DNA from: Antedon mediterranea
Taxonomy: Eukaryota; Echinodermata; Crinoidea; Comatulida; Antedonidae
Length of the DNA: 64,000 nt
Direction of reading: 5' to 3'
NCBI RefSeq assembly: GCF_964355755.1
Contig: NC_092672.1
Coordinates: forward strand, 17,046,501-17,110,500
Position 1 is the stretch's first letter; every line of letters starts with the position of its first letter. Positions 10,698-23,697 of the stretch are shown piece by piece. The notes beneath the pieces are model-generated. The model saw only the letters and a list, made by a program, of their open reading frames with translations. It was not told where the DNA came from and did no database searches. The position numbers and the translations under genes are program-made.

Positions 10698-13600
10698 ATG
10701 AGTAAATCTGAGAGTACAGCCGATGATCTACTGCCATGTGAATTATGGCCGGGCAGTCGAATTACGGACGATATTGTGTTTGGTGAACCCATGCACATCA
10801 TGTGCGTCGAGTTGAAATCGTTTGAAATACCGACAAACTCGCTGCGCAATTGCTCCCCGCATACGTACATAATGATGATGGTGTTGTTGAGAAAAGCGTT
10901 ACAGTTGCACTGCAACGATGAACAGCACGCACTGGTGTGCTCTCTTATTGAACCTAGTCGCATCGTGGATGAAACGGTTCGGGGTAAGGTGTCGTGCGGT
11001 TACGTGTTCTGGTTGATCTTCCCACGACGTTTGCACAAAATGTTACAGTACGTTGTCAAGTCCATACTGTTGATAAACAACGGATACCTGCCAGCATGGG
11101 ACACAACATTCTTGACAGACGTCCGATGCGAAATGTTTTCCGACAACGATCTTGATGATGATGATGATGATGATGACGACGATGATGATGATAATGAACC
11201 GAAACGTAAAAAGACAAAACGTAAACGAAACGATTCAGCAACGGCGACAATAAAATATGCATTTAAACATTTCGATTGCCGATTGGGTCGTGGAACGTCG
11301 CAAATGAAACGAACCAAGATAAATAGCTATGTTCCACACGTGACAGTGCTCGGGGATTTTGAAAGAAGCATTGAAAAATATTTCTGTTTAGACATACCGA
11401 AAATCGAAGGCAATCGATTGCCCCCGACTGTTAGAGAACAAGATACAGCAGAGGCGTGGCAAAAGCGCGCAGATCTGTTTACACCAAAGACTCTTTTTTC
11501 GTCATCTAGACGTGCAACTCATCGACGTGAGCTGACACGTTTGATTGCAAATGAATCGAGTAATGCGCTAACTCTCGATCAGTTGATGACAATTGCCGAC
11601 AAAGAATTGAATCTACCTCCGACTCTTAAACTGTCTTTGCAACAGATTGATCCGAGAGTTATAATGAACGAAGGCGATAGTCGTTGTGTAAGCTTCCAAC
11701 ATATGAAAGCGTGGATATTGGAACCTCACATGTACGAGGCGAATTATTTTTTGAAAAGACACTTTCCTGCACTTGAAAGTGATACGAACATTGGTAATAC
11801 AAAATTGTTTGTTCACGCTATGCGCGATGATGCAGCGCAATTGGACGAAGACAAAATTTCGGCAATCGGAAAACTGTATGTAACCAACCAGAATCAGAAC
11901 GAAGTGACCATAGACTCGAGGTACGTATTTTATAATCATCATCATCATCATCATCATCATCACCACAACACAAATTGTAGTGTGCGTGTTTTACTTTTGA
12001 TTTATAATTGTTTTCGTTTTGTTTTTTGTTTTTTTTTTTTTTCTTAATAGGCATTTATACGGTGAAAAATACACGGCAAAGAATCCGGGCATAGTGATGA
12101 TGAGAAAGATTTTTCACAATTTGCAATTGACTCCGGAAAGATACCGTGACAAGACTGTCGGCAAAATTTTCTTTGACATGTACACGCAAGTGCATATGGG
12201 AAGACACGTGCAAATGAGCGAAGTAATAACGCAATCGTATGCCGATATGTGGGATACCGAGATGAAGGGTTGGTGTATGAACGCGTCTAGACACAGTGAC
12301 GGCAGTTTTGTTCCATTCGTATACGAAGAGGAAACTGACGTGAAAATATCGATAGGTTATCGATATCTTTTGAACATGGTGGCTCTGATAGGTAATGTGG
12401 CCGGTGTGTCTAACGCTAAAGGTGAACTTTTGTACATTTTACTGTCGGCTATACGTATCGTATGCCCACACGATGCGATGGCCATGCACGCCATTCTGGT
12501 TGGACCTCCCGGTACGGGTAAAACGTCTGTGATGGTAGCCGCTAAATCTGTAATCGGTAACGCTTACTCAGACGACGTTACTTACCGAACACAGAAAGCC
12601 GTGCTCGTCGATAATGAGCGAAAGTACAAAAATTCAAAAAAAATACGCTTCATGAACGAATTTGTGCCACCGTCGTCTGGATCTAAAAGCGATAAGAATC
12701 CGTTGTCAATTGAAAGCAGTCAAGAAGCGGCAATAATGAAAGAGGAACTCGATTCCGGCTGTACGCGCACCGAACGAACCGAGAAGGTAACGGATCCGAA
12801 CACGGGAACCACTCGACACGGTGTTCGAACCGTAATCAACGTTTGCGATAATGCCACCATAATGGCCATGAACGAAAAAAACTTGTGTAACTCGTTAAAC
12901 GAACGAGTTGTCACTTTTGACGTGGCACCCAGTGGTGTTGTCAACGTGCCCAAGAAAATGGAGGGATACGAGAAGGAATTGGATCGTTTAAAAATTCGAA
13001 CGCAATTCGGCGCTCTGCGCCACAAAGTAATGGAACATGTACGGTTGGCAGAGTGCGGTCTGTATCCACGTCGATCGGAAGGAGATTCGTACAAAGACGA
13101 TCGTATGCTACTGTTGACTTGCGATAGAATATCTGTCGAATTGGAAAGGCAAGGAGTCCGATTCGGATTCGCCACAGAAACTAGAACCATCAATAAACTC
13201 ATCGACCTGGCACGTTTGTGCGCCTTTCACAATGCAGTGATTCAAGTGAACGGCTGTCCGTTACAAAGTCTGCACGCCAATACACCTCGATTACCGAACG
13301 AGAACACTTGTTGTCTCAATTCAAGAATCATAGCCAAACATCAACGGTGGCTGATGCAACAGGACATGAAGCGACTACACGACATGGTAATGTCCGAGGC
13401 GCAGCCGGATCCTGCTGATATTTTGTTTGCATTTTCGTTAATGTGTCCGATGCCACAGAACGAACTGATAATCGTGAGAACGATAGCGGATCAGTTGATT
13501 GATCCTTCTCATGATCCCGTTCATCGAGATGGTGAAACTTACTTTGAATTGACGTGCAGGAGCGAAGAGGCGCTTCTGTCCATTTTAGAGCGCAAAACGG

Positions 13601-15057
13601 GTGTTGCTCGCAAACAATGTAAGGAAATATTGTTGGCTATGCACAGTGGACGGAGTAAGTTGTTTCGAAAAATGGACGATAACGGACAAAAACAGCTTCT
13701 GTTCAAATGTAGCGAGGCAACGGAAGCTCATCTTTCGTCACATGCAAACGAGTACCGTGAAATATCGGACGTGATGATGGCAGGAATGTGCAATGCAAAA
13801 CAGTACAGGGGAAAACATTACATATACGTTATGCTCAATGGAAAACTTACACAAGCCGCACGCTTCTTGTCTCATTTGCCCGTCTTCGCTCGACATATGT
13901 ACTGGGGCCAGTCAAACTCTCAAGATCCCAAATCCAGCATCAATTATCTAGGATCGGTGCCGAAAAAGTTTACCAACGAAGAAAGATACTGGATAAAAAT
14001 AAATTTAGATTTTCACGAGACCCGACTGGCGTACGTTAGGAAACTCGCAATCCAATCGTGTGTGACTGGAGACTGCGACGAAAACGGATCAATTGCGGTC
14101 GGTGTTGACGTGAAAGAGATTGCCGACAGTTTAAGGGTGTTGAAATGCAGATCATATGACGGTAGCAGAGATAGACTACCGATGCCACCGCCGGTGATGA
14201 ACAACGATCACACGTGCAGATTGGTATTGGAAACGTCGAACGCTCGAGCCTTTATGGTACACGTTAGCGTCTTTTTGCCACAACATAGACGTTTGAAAAA
14301 AATACTCGAATTGTGCACAAAGGTTGTGCTCGAAGATAAAAACGCGTGCCGAGGTAATCGAATACGCGTTCTGGTAAATGACGAGTTCGAGGCGGATGAG
14401 CTGAGAAACGGTGTGAATTTGCTAACAAACGACTTGAGACACTTGATCAATTCTTCTTCGATCATCTCGGAAACACCACCACCGAACGTATTCTTTCACG
14501 TAAATCTGTTGACGTTGAATTCATTGGAAGACGCGTGTAAGCATTACAAAGTGAAAGCCGGCGAATCAATGATCAAGAGTGTATTGGAAAAGTGCGTGTT
14601 TAAAAATATGACTGAACGTAAAACCATCATGTACGTGGATCGTAGTACAAGAGATGTGTTTCAGACGTTAGACATTCAGCAATTGGCCGAAAAGAACGGC
14701 GGTAGTCTACCGGTACACAAGTGTAAAAATCCGTATCTGACACAAACGCTTCGAAATCCAACAACCGAGGTAGTAGATCGTGATAGATTAAGATTCAAGT
14801 TAGAAGAACCGCAATTTCTTGAAGCCGAACCGTCGCACGTTCAACGACGAAAAGCATGGATTAGAATGTTGTCCGATGGTACGGAGATTAAACTGAGAGA
14901 ACGATTTGGACACGACGTGGACACTTATTTACGCCACATAAGACTCGTAGAAGATGCAATTATAGAAAAGGACAAACTGCACGCATTCAGACCACTGGTT
15001 TACAAGACTGGTGAAAAGAAACTTTCACCGTGTACGTGCTCAAAACAAACGTTATGA
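10698..15057 (+). CDS. Spliced D5-like primase-helicase candidate (about 1,409 residues)
   Basis: Exon 1 is 10698-11920 and exon 2 is 12051-15057; the split Arg codon (AG|G) keeps the frame. Exon 2 carries an AAA+/superfamily 3 type ATPase: Walker A GPPGTGKT at about residues 559-566, a Walker B-like RFMNEF near 607-612, and a VCDNAT sensor-like segment followed by NERV near 691-694, where an arginine finger is expected. The N-terminal 400 residues hold an aspartate run (about 152-164), a basic nuclear-localisation-like stretch, and segments that could be an archaeo-eukaryotic primase domain (SCGYVFWLIFP; later KRTKINSYVP). A primase fused to such a helicase is the D5 arrangement. To my knowledge malacoherpesvirus primases are also described as D5-like, but I could not check. 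The long C-terminus (about 700-1409) is unassigned. The TATA box at 10638 fits as promoter. Helicase call is firm, primase call is tentative. Confidence 0.75.
11921..12050 (+). other. 130-bp GT-AG intron in the primase-helicase gene
   Basis: Donor GTACGT at 11921 and acceptor TTCTTAATAG ending at 12050, preceded by a run of about 14 T. A (CAT)n tract (11937-11961) lies inside. Without splicing, exon 1 reads into histidine codons and a poly-F/hydrophobic tail and stops at 12047; with splicing the frame joins exon 2 exactly. Confidence 0.75.
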
Positions 15058-15418
15058 ACTAATAATATGTAAATATGTATATATAAAAAAAAAAAAATGA
15101 TTTCATACCATACCCCCGTGCATTCATATTATGTTTATGGTCTTATATAAATTACATTGTATACGTGTGAGTTTTTTTTTTATATATATTTTGTGTGTGT
15201 GTGTTGCCAATAAAACGAATGAAATTTAGCCGTCTCGTTCTCTGTTTTAATCATTACACATGCAAGAATACCATTGATAAACGCGCACTTTATAATGATT
15301 ATGTACAGATAGTATGTTTACTGAAAGAAATAACATCGCGTAATTATTATACACTTCTCATCGAATAAAATAAAAATGTATACTACCGATTCTAGGAAAA
15401 ATTTTCCGATAAAGCGCC
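15058..15418. other. 3' flank of the primase-helicase gene
   Basis: No gene seen. A TGTGTG tract and an AATAAA signal (CCAATAAAACG, about 15210) lie here; the latter may serve as polyadenylation signal for the gene ending at 15057. The rest is AT-rich. Confidence 0.45.
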
Positions 15419-15700
15419 GCGCTGTTATCATGATGGTCTACCTGAATGCTTAACAATGAAGCGCGCTGATTATCATGATGGTCTTCCTGAATGCTTAACA
15501 ATGAAGCGCGCTGTTATCATGATGGTCTACCTGAATGCTTAACAATGAAGCGCGCTGATTATCATGATGGTCTTCCTGAATGCTTAACAATGAAGCGCGC
15601 TGTTATCATGATGGTCTACCTGAATGCTTAACAATGAAGCGCGCTGTTATCATGATGGTCTACCTGAATGCTTAACAATGAAGCGCGCTGTTGTTATCAT
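15419..15700. repeat. 44-45 bp tandem repeat, six copies and a partial one
   Basis: Units start with GCGCGCTG and contain TTATCATGATGGTC and CCTGAATGCTTAAC. Starts are near 15419, 15461, 15506, 15550, 15595 and 15639, with a partial copy from 15683. Two variants alternate: 44 bp with GTCTACC and 45 bp with GTCTTCC, giving a higher-order dimer. Copies are contiguous with no unique spacers. Confidence 0.9.
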
Positions 15701-15764
15701 TGACTTGAAGTTATATTTTCATTTAAAAAAACAAACGAAAAAAAAAAAAAACATTCCTCTAAGA

Positions 15765-18443
15765 AAATGATGAGACTCAAGAACTAACCATTCAGCTGGC
15801 TTACAATCTATCGATACCATAACAGTATTAGTAATTTATCAAAAACTATATAGGGGCGCAATATCGGTAAATATAGAATCTAGGATTGGATTTACGACTA
15901 GGCGCGTAGAGGAAGCTTGTTCAAATTGTTAGTATACCAAAATGATTATATATCAAAACGAATTACTCTATCACACATATTCGGGATAACAATTAAAAAT
16001 ATTTCTTTAAAGCTTTGTGACCGGTTCCGGTGACCGGTGTATACACTGACCGACGGTGATACAGACACACGACTAGGCGCGTAGAGGCAGCTGGTTGAAA
16101 TTGTTAGTATACCAAATGATTATATATCGAAACGAATGATAGAATCGATGGAGATGAAATTCATAAAATACGCTTAATATATTAAACTATAATAATAATA
16201 ATAATACACATTAAACATATTTCTTTAAAAAATTAATTGACCCTGACTCTTTGGGACCGGTGTATACATTTACCGACGGTGTCGCTTATATCCATCATAT
16301 TGCCGAGACGGTTTTATTGAAACACTAAAGTAACTAACGATGGAATTACACCCGTTTGTGTATTTCATGATCATCATGCGAAAACTCTACGCAAATTAAA
16401 CAGGGTAGGAGGAAGAGGAGGCACGATATATTCAATACGAGTTTAAAAGCGCGCACCACACATACACATCAGTGTAATCGACAATCATTCATCGGTTTCG
16501 TTGTTTGTTGACAAATCGCGTGTAGTTAACCTTAACTATGGTCAATAAAGAAGATGGTGAGTAAAACAAATATTAAATATATATATATATATATATGTGT
16601 GTGTATCAAATCAATTCTCGAACCCTAGCCTAATGCTACAGCGTTACATTACGAGACTCAACAACTAACCATTCAGCTGGCTTACCATCTATCGATACCA
16701 TAACATTATTAGTAATTTATCAAAAACTATATAGGGGCGCAATATCGGTAAATATAGAATCTAGGATTGGATTTATGACTAGGCGCGTAGAGGCAGCTGG
16801 TTGAAATTGTTAGTATACCAAAATGATTATATATCGAAACGAATCACTCTAACACACATATTCGGGATAACAATTAAAAATATTTCTTTAAAGCTTTGTG
16901 ACCTGGTGTGTACACTGACCGACGGTGATACATGCACACGCCCTACCCGCATTTCTATTGTAATCATCGATAAAAGCAATGCAGACCGATTATAATATTG
17001 TTACAATGCAGTGTTTTAATTTGGAAATTAAATTCCGTTTCTACATAGTCGAATCTAAATTAATAAGGAGAGAAGGAGAGGGAGAGAAACCTAAATAGAA
17101 TTTAAAACATAGCATTTTGATTTTAAAATGTGATGATAGAATCGATGGAGATGAAATTTATAAAATACGCTTAATATATTAAACTATAATAATAATAATA
17201 CACATTAAACATATTTCTTAAAAAAATTAATTGACCCTGACTCTTTGGGACCGGTGTATACATTTACCGACAGTGACGCTTATTTCCATGATATTGCAGA
17301 GACGGTTTTATTGAAACACTAAAGTAACTTACGATGGAATTACACCCGTTTGTGTGTTTCATGATCATCATTCAAAAACCATACGCATAAATTATGCAGT
17401 GTAGGAGGAAGAGGAGGCACGATATATTCAATACGAATTTAAAAGCGCGCACCACACATACACATCAGTGTAATCGACAATCATTCATCGGTTTCGTTGT
17501 TTGTTGACAAATCGCGTGTAGTTAACCTTAACTATGGTCAATAAAGAAGATGGTGAGTAAAACAAATATTAAAAAAATATATATATGTATCAAATAAATT
17601 CTCGAACCCTAGCCTAAGGCTACAGCGTTACATAACGAGACTCAAGAACTAACCATTCAGCTGGCTTACAATCTATCAATACCCTAACAGTATTAGTAAT
17701 TTATCAAAAACTATATAGGGGCGCAATATCGGTAAATATAGAATCTATAGGATTGGATTTACGACTAGGCGCGTAGAGGAAGCTTGTTCAAATTGTTAGT
17801 ATACCAAAATGATTATATATCGAAACGAATTACTCTATCACACATATTCGGGACAACAATTAAAAATATTTCTTTAAAGCTTTGTGACCGGTTCCGGTGA
17901 CCGGTGTATACACTGACCGACGGTGATACAGACACACGACTAGGCGCGTAGAGGCAGCTGGTTGAAATTGTTAGTATACCAAATGATTATATATCGAAAC
18001 GAATGATAGAATCAATGGAGATGAAATTTATAAAATACGCTTAATATATTAAACTATAATAATAATAATAATACACATTAAACATATTTATTAAAAAAAT
18101 TAATTGACCCTGACTCTTTGGGACCGGTGTATACATTTACCGACGGTGTCGCTTCTTTCCATCATATTGCCGAGACGGTTTTATTGAAACACTAAAGTAA
18201 CTAACGATGGAATTACACCCGTTTGTGTGTTTAATGATCATCATGCGAAAACTCTACGCAAATTAAGCAGGGTAGGAGGAAGAGGAGGCACGATATATTC
18301 AATACGAATTTAAAAGCGCGCACCACACATACACATCAGTGTAATCGACAATCATTCATCGGTTTCGTTGTTTGTTGACAAATCGCGTGTAGTTAACCTT
18401 AACTATGGTCAATAAAGAAGATGGTGAGTAAAACAAATATTAA

Positions 18444-18474
<31 letters not shown>

Positions 18475-20388
18475 TCAAATCAATTCTCGAACCCTAGCCT
18501 AATGCTACAGCGTTACATTACGAGACTCAAGAACTAACCATTCAGCTGGCTTACAATCTATCGATACCATAACATTATTAGTAATTTATCAAAAACTATA
18601 TAGGGGCTTAATATCGGTAAATATAGAATCTAGGATTGGATTTACGACTGGGCGCGTAGAGGCAGCAGGTTCAAATTGTTAGTATACCAAAATGATTATA
18701 TATCGAAACGAATCACTCTATCACACATATTCGGGATAACAATTAAAAATATTTCTTTAAAGCTTTGTGACCTGGTGCGTACACTGACCGACGGTGATAC
18801 ATGCACACGCCCTACCCGCATTTCTATTGTAGTCATCGATAAAAGCAAAGCAGACCGATTATAATATTGTTACAATGCAGTGTTTTAATTTGGAATCTAA
18901 ATTCCGTTTCTACATAGTCGAATCCAAATTAATAAGGAGAGAAGGAGAGGGAGAGAGAGAGAGAGAAACCTAGATAGAATTTAAAACATAGCATTTTGAT
19001 TTTAAAATATGATGATAGAATCGATGGAGATGAAATTTATAAAATACGCTTATATTAAACTATAATAATAATAATACAAATTAAACATATTTCTAAAAAA
19101 AAAGTAATTGATCCTGACTCTTTGGGACCGGTGTATACATTTACCGACAGTGACGCTTATTTCCATCATATTGCAGAGACGGTTTTATTGAAACACTAAA
19201 GTAACTTACGATGGAATTACACCCGTTTGTGTATTTCATGATCATCATTCGAAAACCATACGCAAATTAAGCCGGGTAGGAGGAAGAGGAGGCACGATAT
19301 ATTCAATACGAATTTAAAAGCGCGCACCACACATACACATCAGTGTAATCGACAATCATTCATCGGTTTAGTTGTTTGTTGACAAATCGCGTGTAGTTAA
19401 CCTTAACTATGGTCAATAAAGAAGATGGTGAGTAAAAAAATATTAAAAAAATATATATATATATGTATCAAATCAATTCTCGAACCCTAGCCTAATGCTA
19501 CAGCGTTACATTACGAGACTCAACAACTATATAGGGGCGCAATATCGGTAAATATAGAATCTATAGGATTGGATTTACGACTAGGCGCGTAGAGGCAGCT
19601 GGTTGAAATTGTTAGTATACCAACATGATTATATATCGAAACGAATTACTCTAACACACATATTCGGAATAACAATTAAAAATATTTCTTTAAAGCTTTG
19701 TGACCTGGTGCGTACACTGACCGACGGTGATACATGCACACGCCCTACCCTTATTTCTATTGTCATCATCGATAAAAGCAATGCAGACCGATTATAATAT
19801 TGTTACAATGCAGTGTTTTAATTTGGAATCTAAATTCCGTTTCTACATAGTCGAATCCAAATTAATAAGCAGAGAAGGAGAGGGGCAGAGAGAGAGAGAG
19901 AGAAACGTAGATAGAATTTAAAACATAGCATTTTGATTTTAAAATATGATTATAGAATCGATGGAGATGAAATTTATAAAATACGCTTAATATATTAAAC
20001 TATAATAATAATAATAATACACATTAAACATATTTCTTTAAAAAATGTATTGACCCTGACTCTTTGGGACCGGTGTATACATTTACCGACAGTGACGCTT
20101 ATTTCCATCATATTGCCGAGACGGTTTTATTGTAACACTAAAGTAACTCACGATGGAATTACACCCGTTTGTGTGTTTCATGATCATCATTCAAAAACCA
20201 TACGCAAATTAAGCCGGGTAGGAGGAAGAGGAGGCACGATATATTCAATACGAATTTAAAAGCGCGCACCACACATACACATCAGTGTAATCGACAATCA
20301 TTCATCGGTTTCGTTGTTTGTTGACAAATCGCGTGTAGTTAACCTTAACTATGGTCAATAAAGAAGATGGTGAGTAAAACAAATATTA

Positions 20389-20425
<37 letters not shown>

Positions 20426-21360
20426 CAAATCAATTCTCGAACCCTAGCCTAATGCTACAGCGTTACATTACGAGACTCAAGAACTAACCATTCAGCTGGC
20501 TTACAATCTATCGATACCATAACATTATTAGTAATTTATCAAAAACTATATAGGGGGCGCAATATCGGTAAATATAGAATCTCTAGGATTGGATTTACGA
20601 CTAGGCGCGTAGAGGCAGCTTGTTCAAATTGTTAGTATACCAAAATGATTATATATCAAAACGAATTACTCTAACACACATATTCGGGATAACAATTAAA
20701 AATATTTCTTTAAAGCTTTGTGACCTGGTGTGTACACTGACCGGCGGTGATACATACACACGCCCTACCCTTATTTCTATTGTCATCATCGATAAAAGAA
20801 AAGCAGACCGATTATAATATTGTTACAATGCAGTGTTTTAATTTGGAAATTAAATTCCGTTTCTACATAGTCGAATCTAAATTAATAAGGAGAGAAGGAG
20901 AGGGAGAGGGAGAGAGAGAGAGAGAGAGAGAAACCCAAATAGAATTTAAAACATAGCATTTTGATTTTAAAATATGATGATAGAATCAACGGAGATTAAA
21001 TTTATAAAATACGCTTATATTAAACTATAATAATAATAATACACATTAAACATATTTCTTAAAAAAAAGTAATTGACCCTGACTCTTTGGGACCGGTGTA
21101 TACATTTACCGACAGTGACGCTTATTTCCATCATATTGCCGAGAGACGGTTTTATTGTAACACTAAAGTAACTAACGATGGAATTACACCCGTTTGTGTG
21201 TTTCATGATCATCATTCGAAAACCATACGCAAATTAAGCCGGGTAGGAGGAAGAGAAGGCACGATATATTCAATACGAATTTTAAAGCGCGCACCACACA
21301 TACACATCAGTATAATCGACAATCATTCATCGGTTTCGTTGTTTGTTGACAACGCGTGTA
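15765..21360 (+). repeat. Six tandem copies of a 0.87-1.02 kb unit
   Basis: Landmarks recur in order. The segment TTGACCCTGACTCTTTGGGA (last copies with slight changes) appears near 16238, 17230, 18104, 19107, 20051 and 21075, giving spacings of about 874-1,024 bp. Each unit also has ACTATATAGGGGC, TGTTAGTATACCAA, an (AATAAT)n stretch, and AAGCGCGCACCACACATACA. Some units carry a short frame of about 62-65 residues (for example 16801-16995, 18676-18864, 19603-19797, 20620-20817), which others have broken, so I do not call it a gene. Five units end with an identical ATG-plus-splice-donor segment. The sixth runs into the promoter region of the AlkB-like gene. Confidence 0.85.
16538..16556 (+). 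other. Repeated leader-exon-like segment (first of five)
   Basis: An ATG opens six codons and one extra base, followed at once by GTGAGT, a consensus splice donor. The same segment recurs at 17534, 18405, 19409 and 20351, with the same upstream 130 bp. It could be a translated first exon that joins to a downstream acceptor. No matching acceptor was established. Confidence 0.4.
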
Positions 21361-21379
21361 GTTAACCTTCATCGCAAAG

Positions 21380-21387
21380 TATAAAAA
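21380..21387 (+). promoter_or_regulatory. TATA box of the AlkB-like gene
   Basis: TATAAAAA lies 81 bp upstream of the ATG at 21461, just where this sixth unit stops matching the five upstream units. Confidence 0.55.
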
Positions 21388-21460
21388 TCGACCAGTATGG
21401 AGTTTTAGTTTCAAACTTTAATTGGAAGTTGTAGTGAATTCTTGTAGCAATAAAGTAATC

Positions 21461-22135
21461 ATGAACGTCAGCCAGTCAGAAGATGAGTTTTATTTCGGCT
21501 TTCATTCACACACCGTATGCAGACCGGAAGATAACATGAAATGCGTTCGTGTACATCTGCTACATAGACTGATAGCAGACACTATTTTAAAACAATGTAG
21601 GAAAACACATTTATTCGATTCTCTATATAAGTTACGCGATGTGATCACTGAAGTAGACCACATTAGATGTGCAGCGTACGGTGATTTGGAGTTGTCATTC
21701 CAAATAGGAGTTCACACAAACATCGACGACACAGCGAGAAGTCCTCTGTGTTACTGGCCAAAGTTTCTACTCGAAATGCGTGAATGGATACACATTGCGA
21801 CTGGTCATTTTTACAATATGGTAACTTTGACAAGAGCGGAGGATTCAGCGGAATGCTATCTTAATGATGTACAAAGGAGCAAAATAAGTCCTGTATGCAT
21901 TATGTCTCTGGGACCTACTAGAATCTGTAGATTCGAACACCGCACCAACAAAAACATTAAACCTGTGAACATAAAAATGGAGCACGGTTCGATGCTGGTA
22001 ATAAATTCTGAAACAATCAACGAATGGTCAAGAACTGTACCAAAGATAGATGGAATAGGAAGCACCAGCATATTGACATTTATGAACATTGAAAGGTATA
22101 GCAATATCAATATTACAACAAACAATGTATTGTAG
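21461..22135 (+). CDS. AlkB-like dioxygenase-fold protein lacking catalytic residues
   Basis: 224 residues. Residues 98-208 follow the AlkB (2-oxoglutarate/iron dioxygenase) pattern: WPKFLLEMREWI, then TGHFYN, then MSLGPTRICRFEH, then EHGSMLVIN, then EWSRTVPK and ILTFMN. In active AlkB enzymes the metal is held by an HxD pair and a later His, with two Arg gripping 2-oxoglutarate. Here the HxD place reads about YLN (133-135), the late His is Arg191, and the final Arg of LTFR is Met208. So the fold seems kept while iron and cofactor binding are lost. The first 95 residues are unassigned. It has its own TATA box, and its last codons are copied downstream at 23698-23806. A nucleic-acid-binding or decoy role is inference only. 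Confidence 0.6.
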   Translation: MNVSQSEDEFYFGFHSHTVCRPEDNMKCVRVHLLHRLIADTILKQCRKTHLFDSLYKLRDVITEVDHIRCAAYGDLELSFQIGVHTNIDDTARSPLCYWPKFLLEMREWIHIATGHFYNMVTLTRAEDSAECYLNDVQRSKISPVCIMSLGPTRICRFEHRTNKNIKPVNIKMEHGSMLVINSETINEWSRTVPKIDGIGSTSILTFMNIERYSNINITTNNVL

Positions 22136-23190
22136 TATTGAATTCTTGGAGCGGTAACGTTAAATCGTGAACGTCAGCCAGTCAGTAGAAGACACACACA
22201 CACACACATCCCGTATGCAGAGCAGAACGAAACATGAACATATATCTGCTACATAGACAGATAGCAGACATTATTTTAATACAAATTCTAGGAAACTAGT
22301 ATTTGGACGTTTATGAACAATAATTAATTTATTAATGCATCATGTAACAATTTGAATTACCTTTATTTTATTACAAAATACTAATAAATTTTTCGAGTGT
22401 AAAACAATCAAGCATAGATTCTCTTTATTACTCTCAGTGTTTTATGTGTTTGAATAATGCAGTCCTGATCCTGATATAGCAGTAACACGCATCCGTATCC
22501 AATGATTACTTCGACCTCAATGACAGTGTGCGTCAATGTTTAAGCATTCAGTTTACACACAAGAGAGAACATACATCGCCTTATACAATATTATGTTCAT
22601 AACCTTCTAGATCATTCCTTATACTTCTCACTCAATCATCAATTCATTATCCTTTTATCAATTCATTATCCCTTTATCGACAACATCGCGTTACAGAGCT
22701 TCTATAATAAAACTAAAATATACCCATTTAGAAACACAATAGGCCTATAATTATTGTCTGTCACGCGGCATATAACGCAGGTATATTATTTGTCAATAGA
22801 GGGCGAACTACTTATTGTATTCGTTATCAGGACTACAAAATACTAAACACGCCGTTTAAATTATAATAATATCAATTTCATTATCCCTTCATCGATAACA
22901 AATACTTTGTCTTCTATTAATATACCGTTTAGTATAACTTCGAATACACTTTTGTTTGTTTTTTTTAATTAGGGTTCATTATCGAATAAATCGTGTTAGT
23001 GAACAACTATAACTAAAAGAATGTATACCGTTTAGTTTACAAAGTGACATGTTATGGTCAATTTTTTTTTTTAGAGAACATCGTGTTAGGGATAATAAAA
23101 GAAAATATGGCTAGTGTCACCACAAAAGGAGCCTTGTGTTGAAATTAAAATTTTATTATTATTATTATTATATTAATCTCCATTCTTTAA
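22028..23190. repeat. Segmental duplication, copy 1 (includes 3' end of the AlkB-like gene)
   Basis: From TCAAGAACTGTACC onward this matches 23698-24885 almost base for base, including the final 36 codons and stop of the AlkB-like gene, a CA tract, and the AT-rich stretch after it. It ends near the GGAGCCTTGTGTTGAAATTAA segment. A diverged third copy of the middle part lies at about 30357-30960. Confidence 0.8.
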
Positions 23191-23697
23191 ACTTTCCAAA
23201 AAAATATGTAACTTGCTTTATATTTCTTTCAAGGCAATTAAATATGACCCGATTTCAACAAATCACCTCCGAATTCAATAGATTACTTCCGAATTCAATA
23301 GATTATCAACAATTAGAAAGCAGCCTTTGAAGTTCAGTGGACCATTACATTGGTTCTATTCAATAACCACAACACATTCGCATTGGATACCATTAGTTAT
23401 TATTACTGGATCTACATGACATTTTACACACTTAAACAATGAATACGAATAAAGAATACACTTTAATTTCTTTCAATTTTATTATCATCTTCATATATAA
23501 AATCAACAATTAAAAATGCATAATTATTTTGATTAATGGATTATTTTGAGCACACACAATCTGTTAACATAACTCACTTCTACTCTAGATCATGATTAGG
23601 CCTATACAAATTCTTACACATTCTTCTTCGTTTTCAATAACTATCCTCGCCGTCAGAACCTTTGTCTATCCCCATCCAGTCTTTAGTATCCTCATCC
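23105..23697 (-). repeat. Interspersed repeat, copy B (inverted)
   Basis: Reverse complement of the copy at 3771-4915, but without the LINE end found there. Shared marks include GGACCATTACATTGGTTC, GAATACGAATAAAGAATACA and ATTATTTTGAGCACAC read in reverse relative to copy A. No coding potential. Confidence 0.7.

Noticed and set aside
11000-11317. Minus-strand frames with serine or histidine runs opposite the primase-helicase exon 1
   Set aside because: The runs are the antisense of the GAT repeat that codes the Asp run; shadows.
15419-15700. Regular short repeats that could look like a CRISPR array
   Set aside because: The repeats are contiguous with no unique spacers, and the setting is eukaryotic; it is a plain tandem repeat.
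16801-20956. Short conserved frames of about 62-69 residues in the tandem units
   Set aside because: They recur because the DNA recurs; some units carry breaks, and no start context or family supports a protein.
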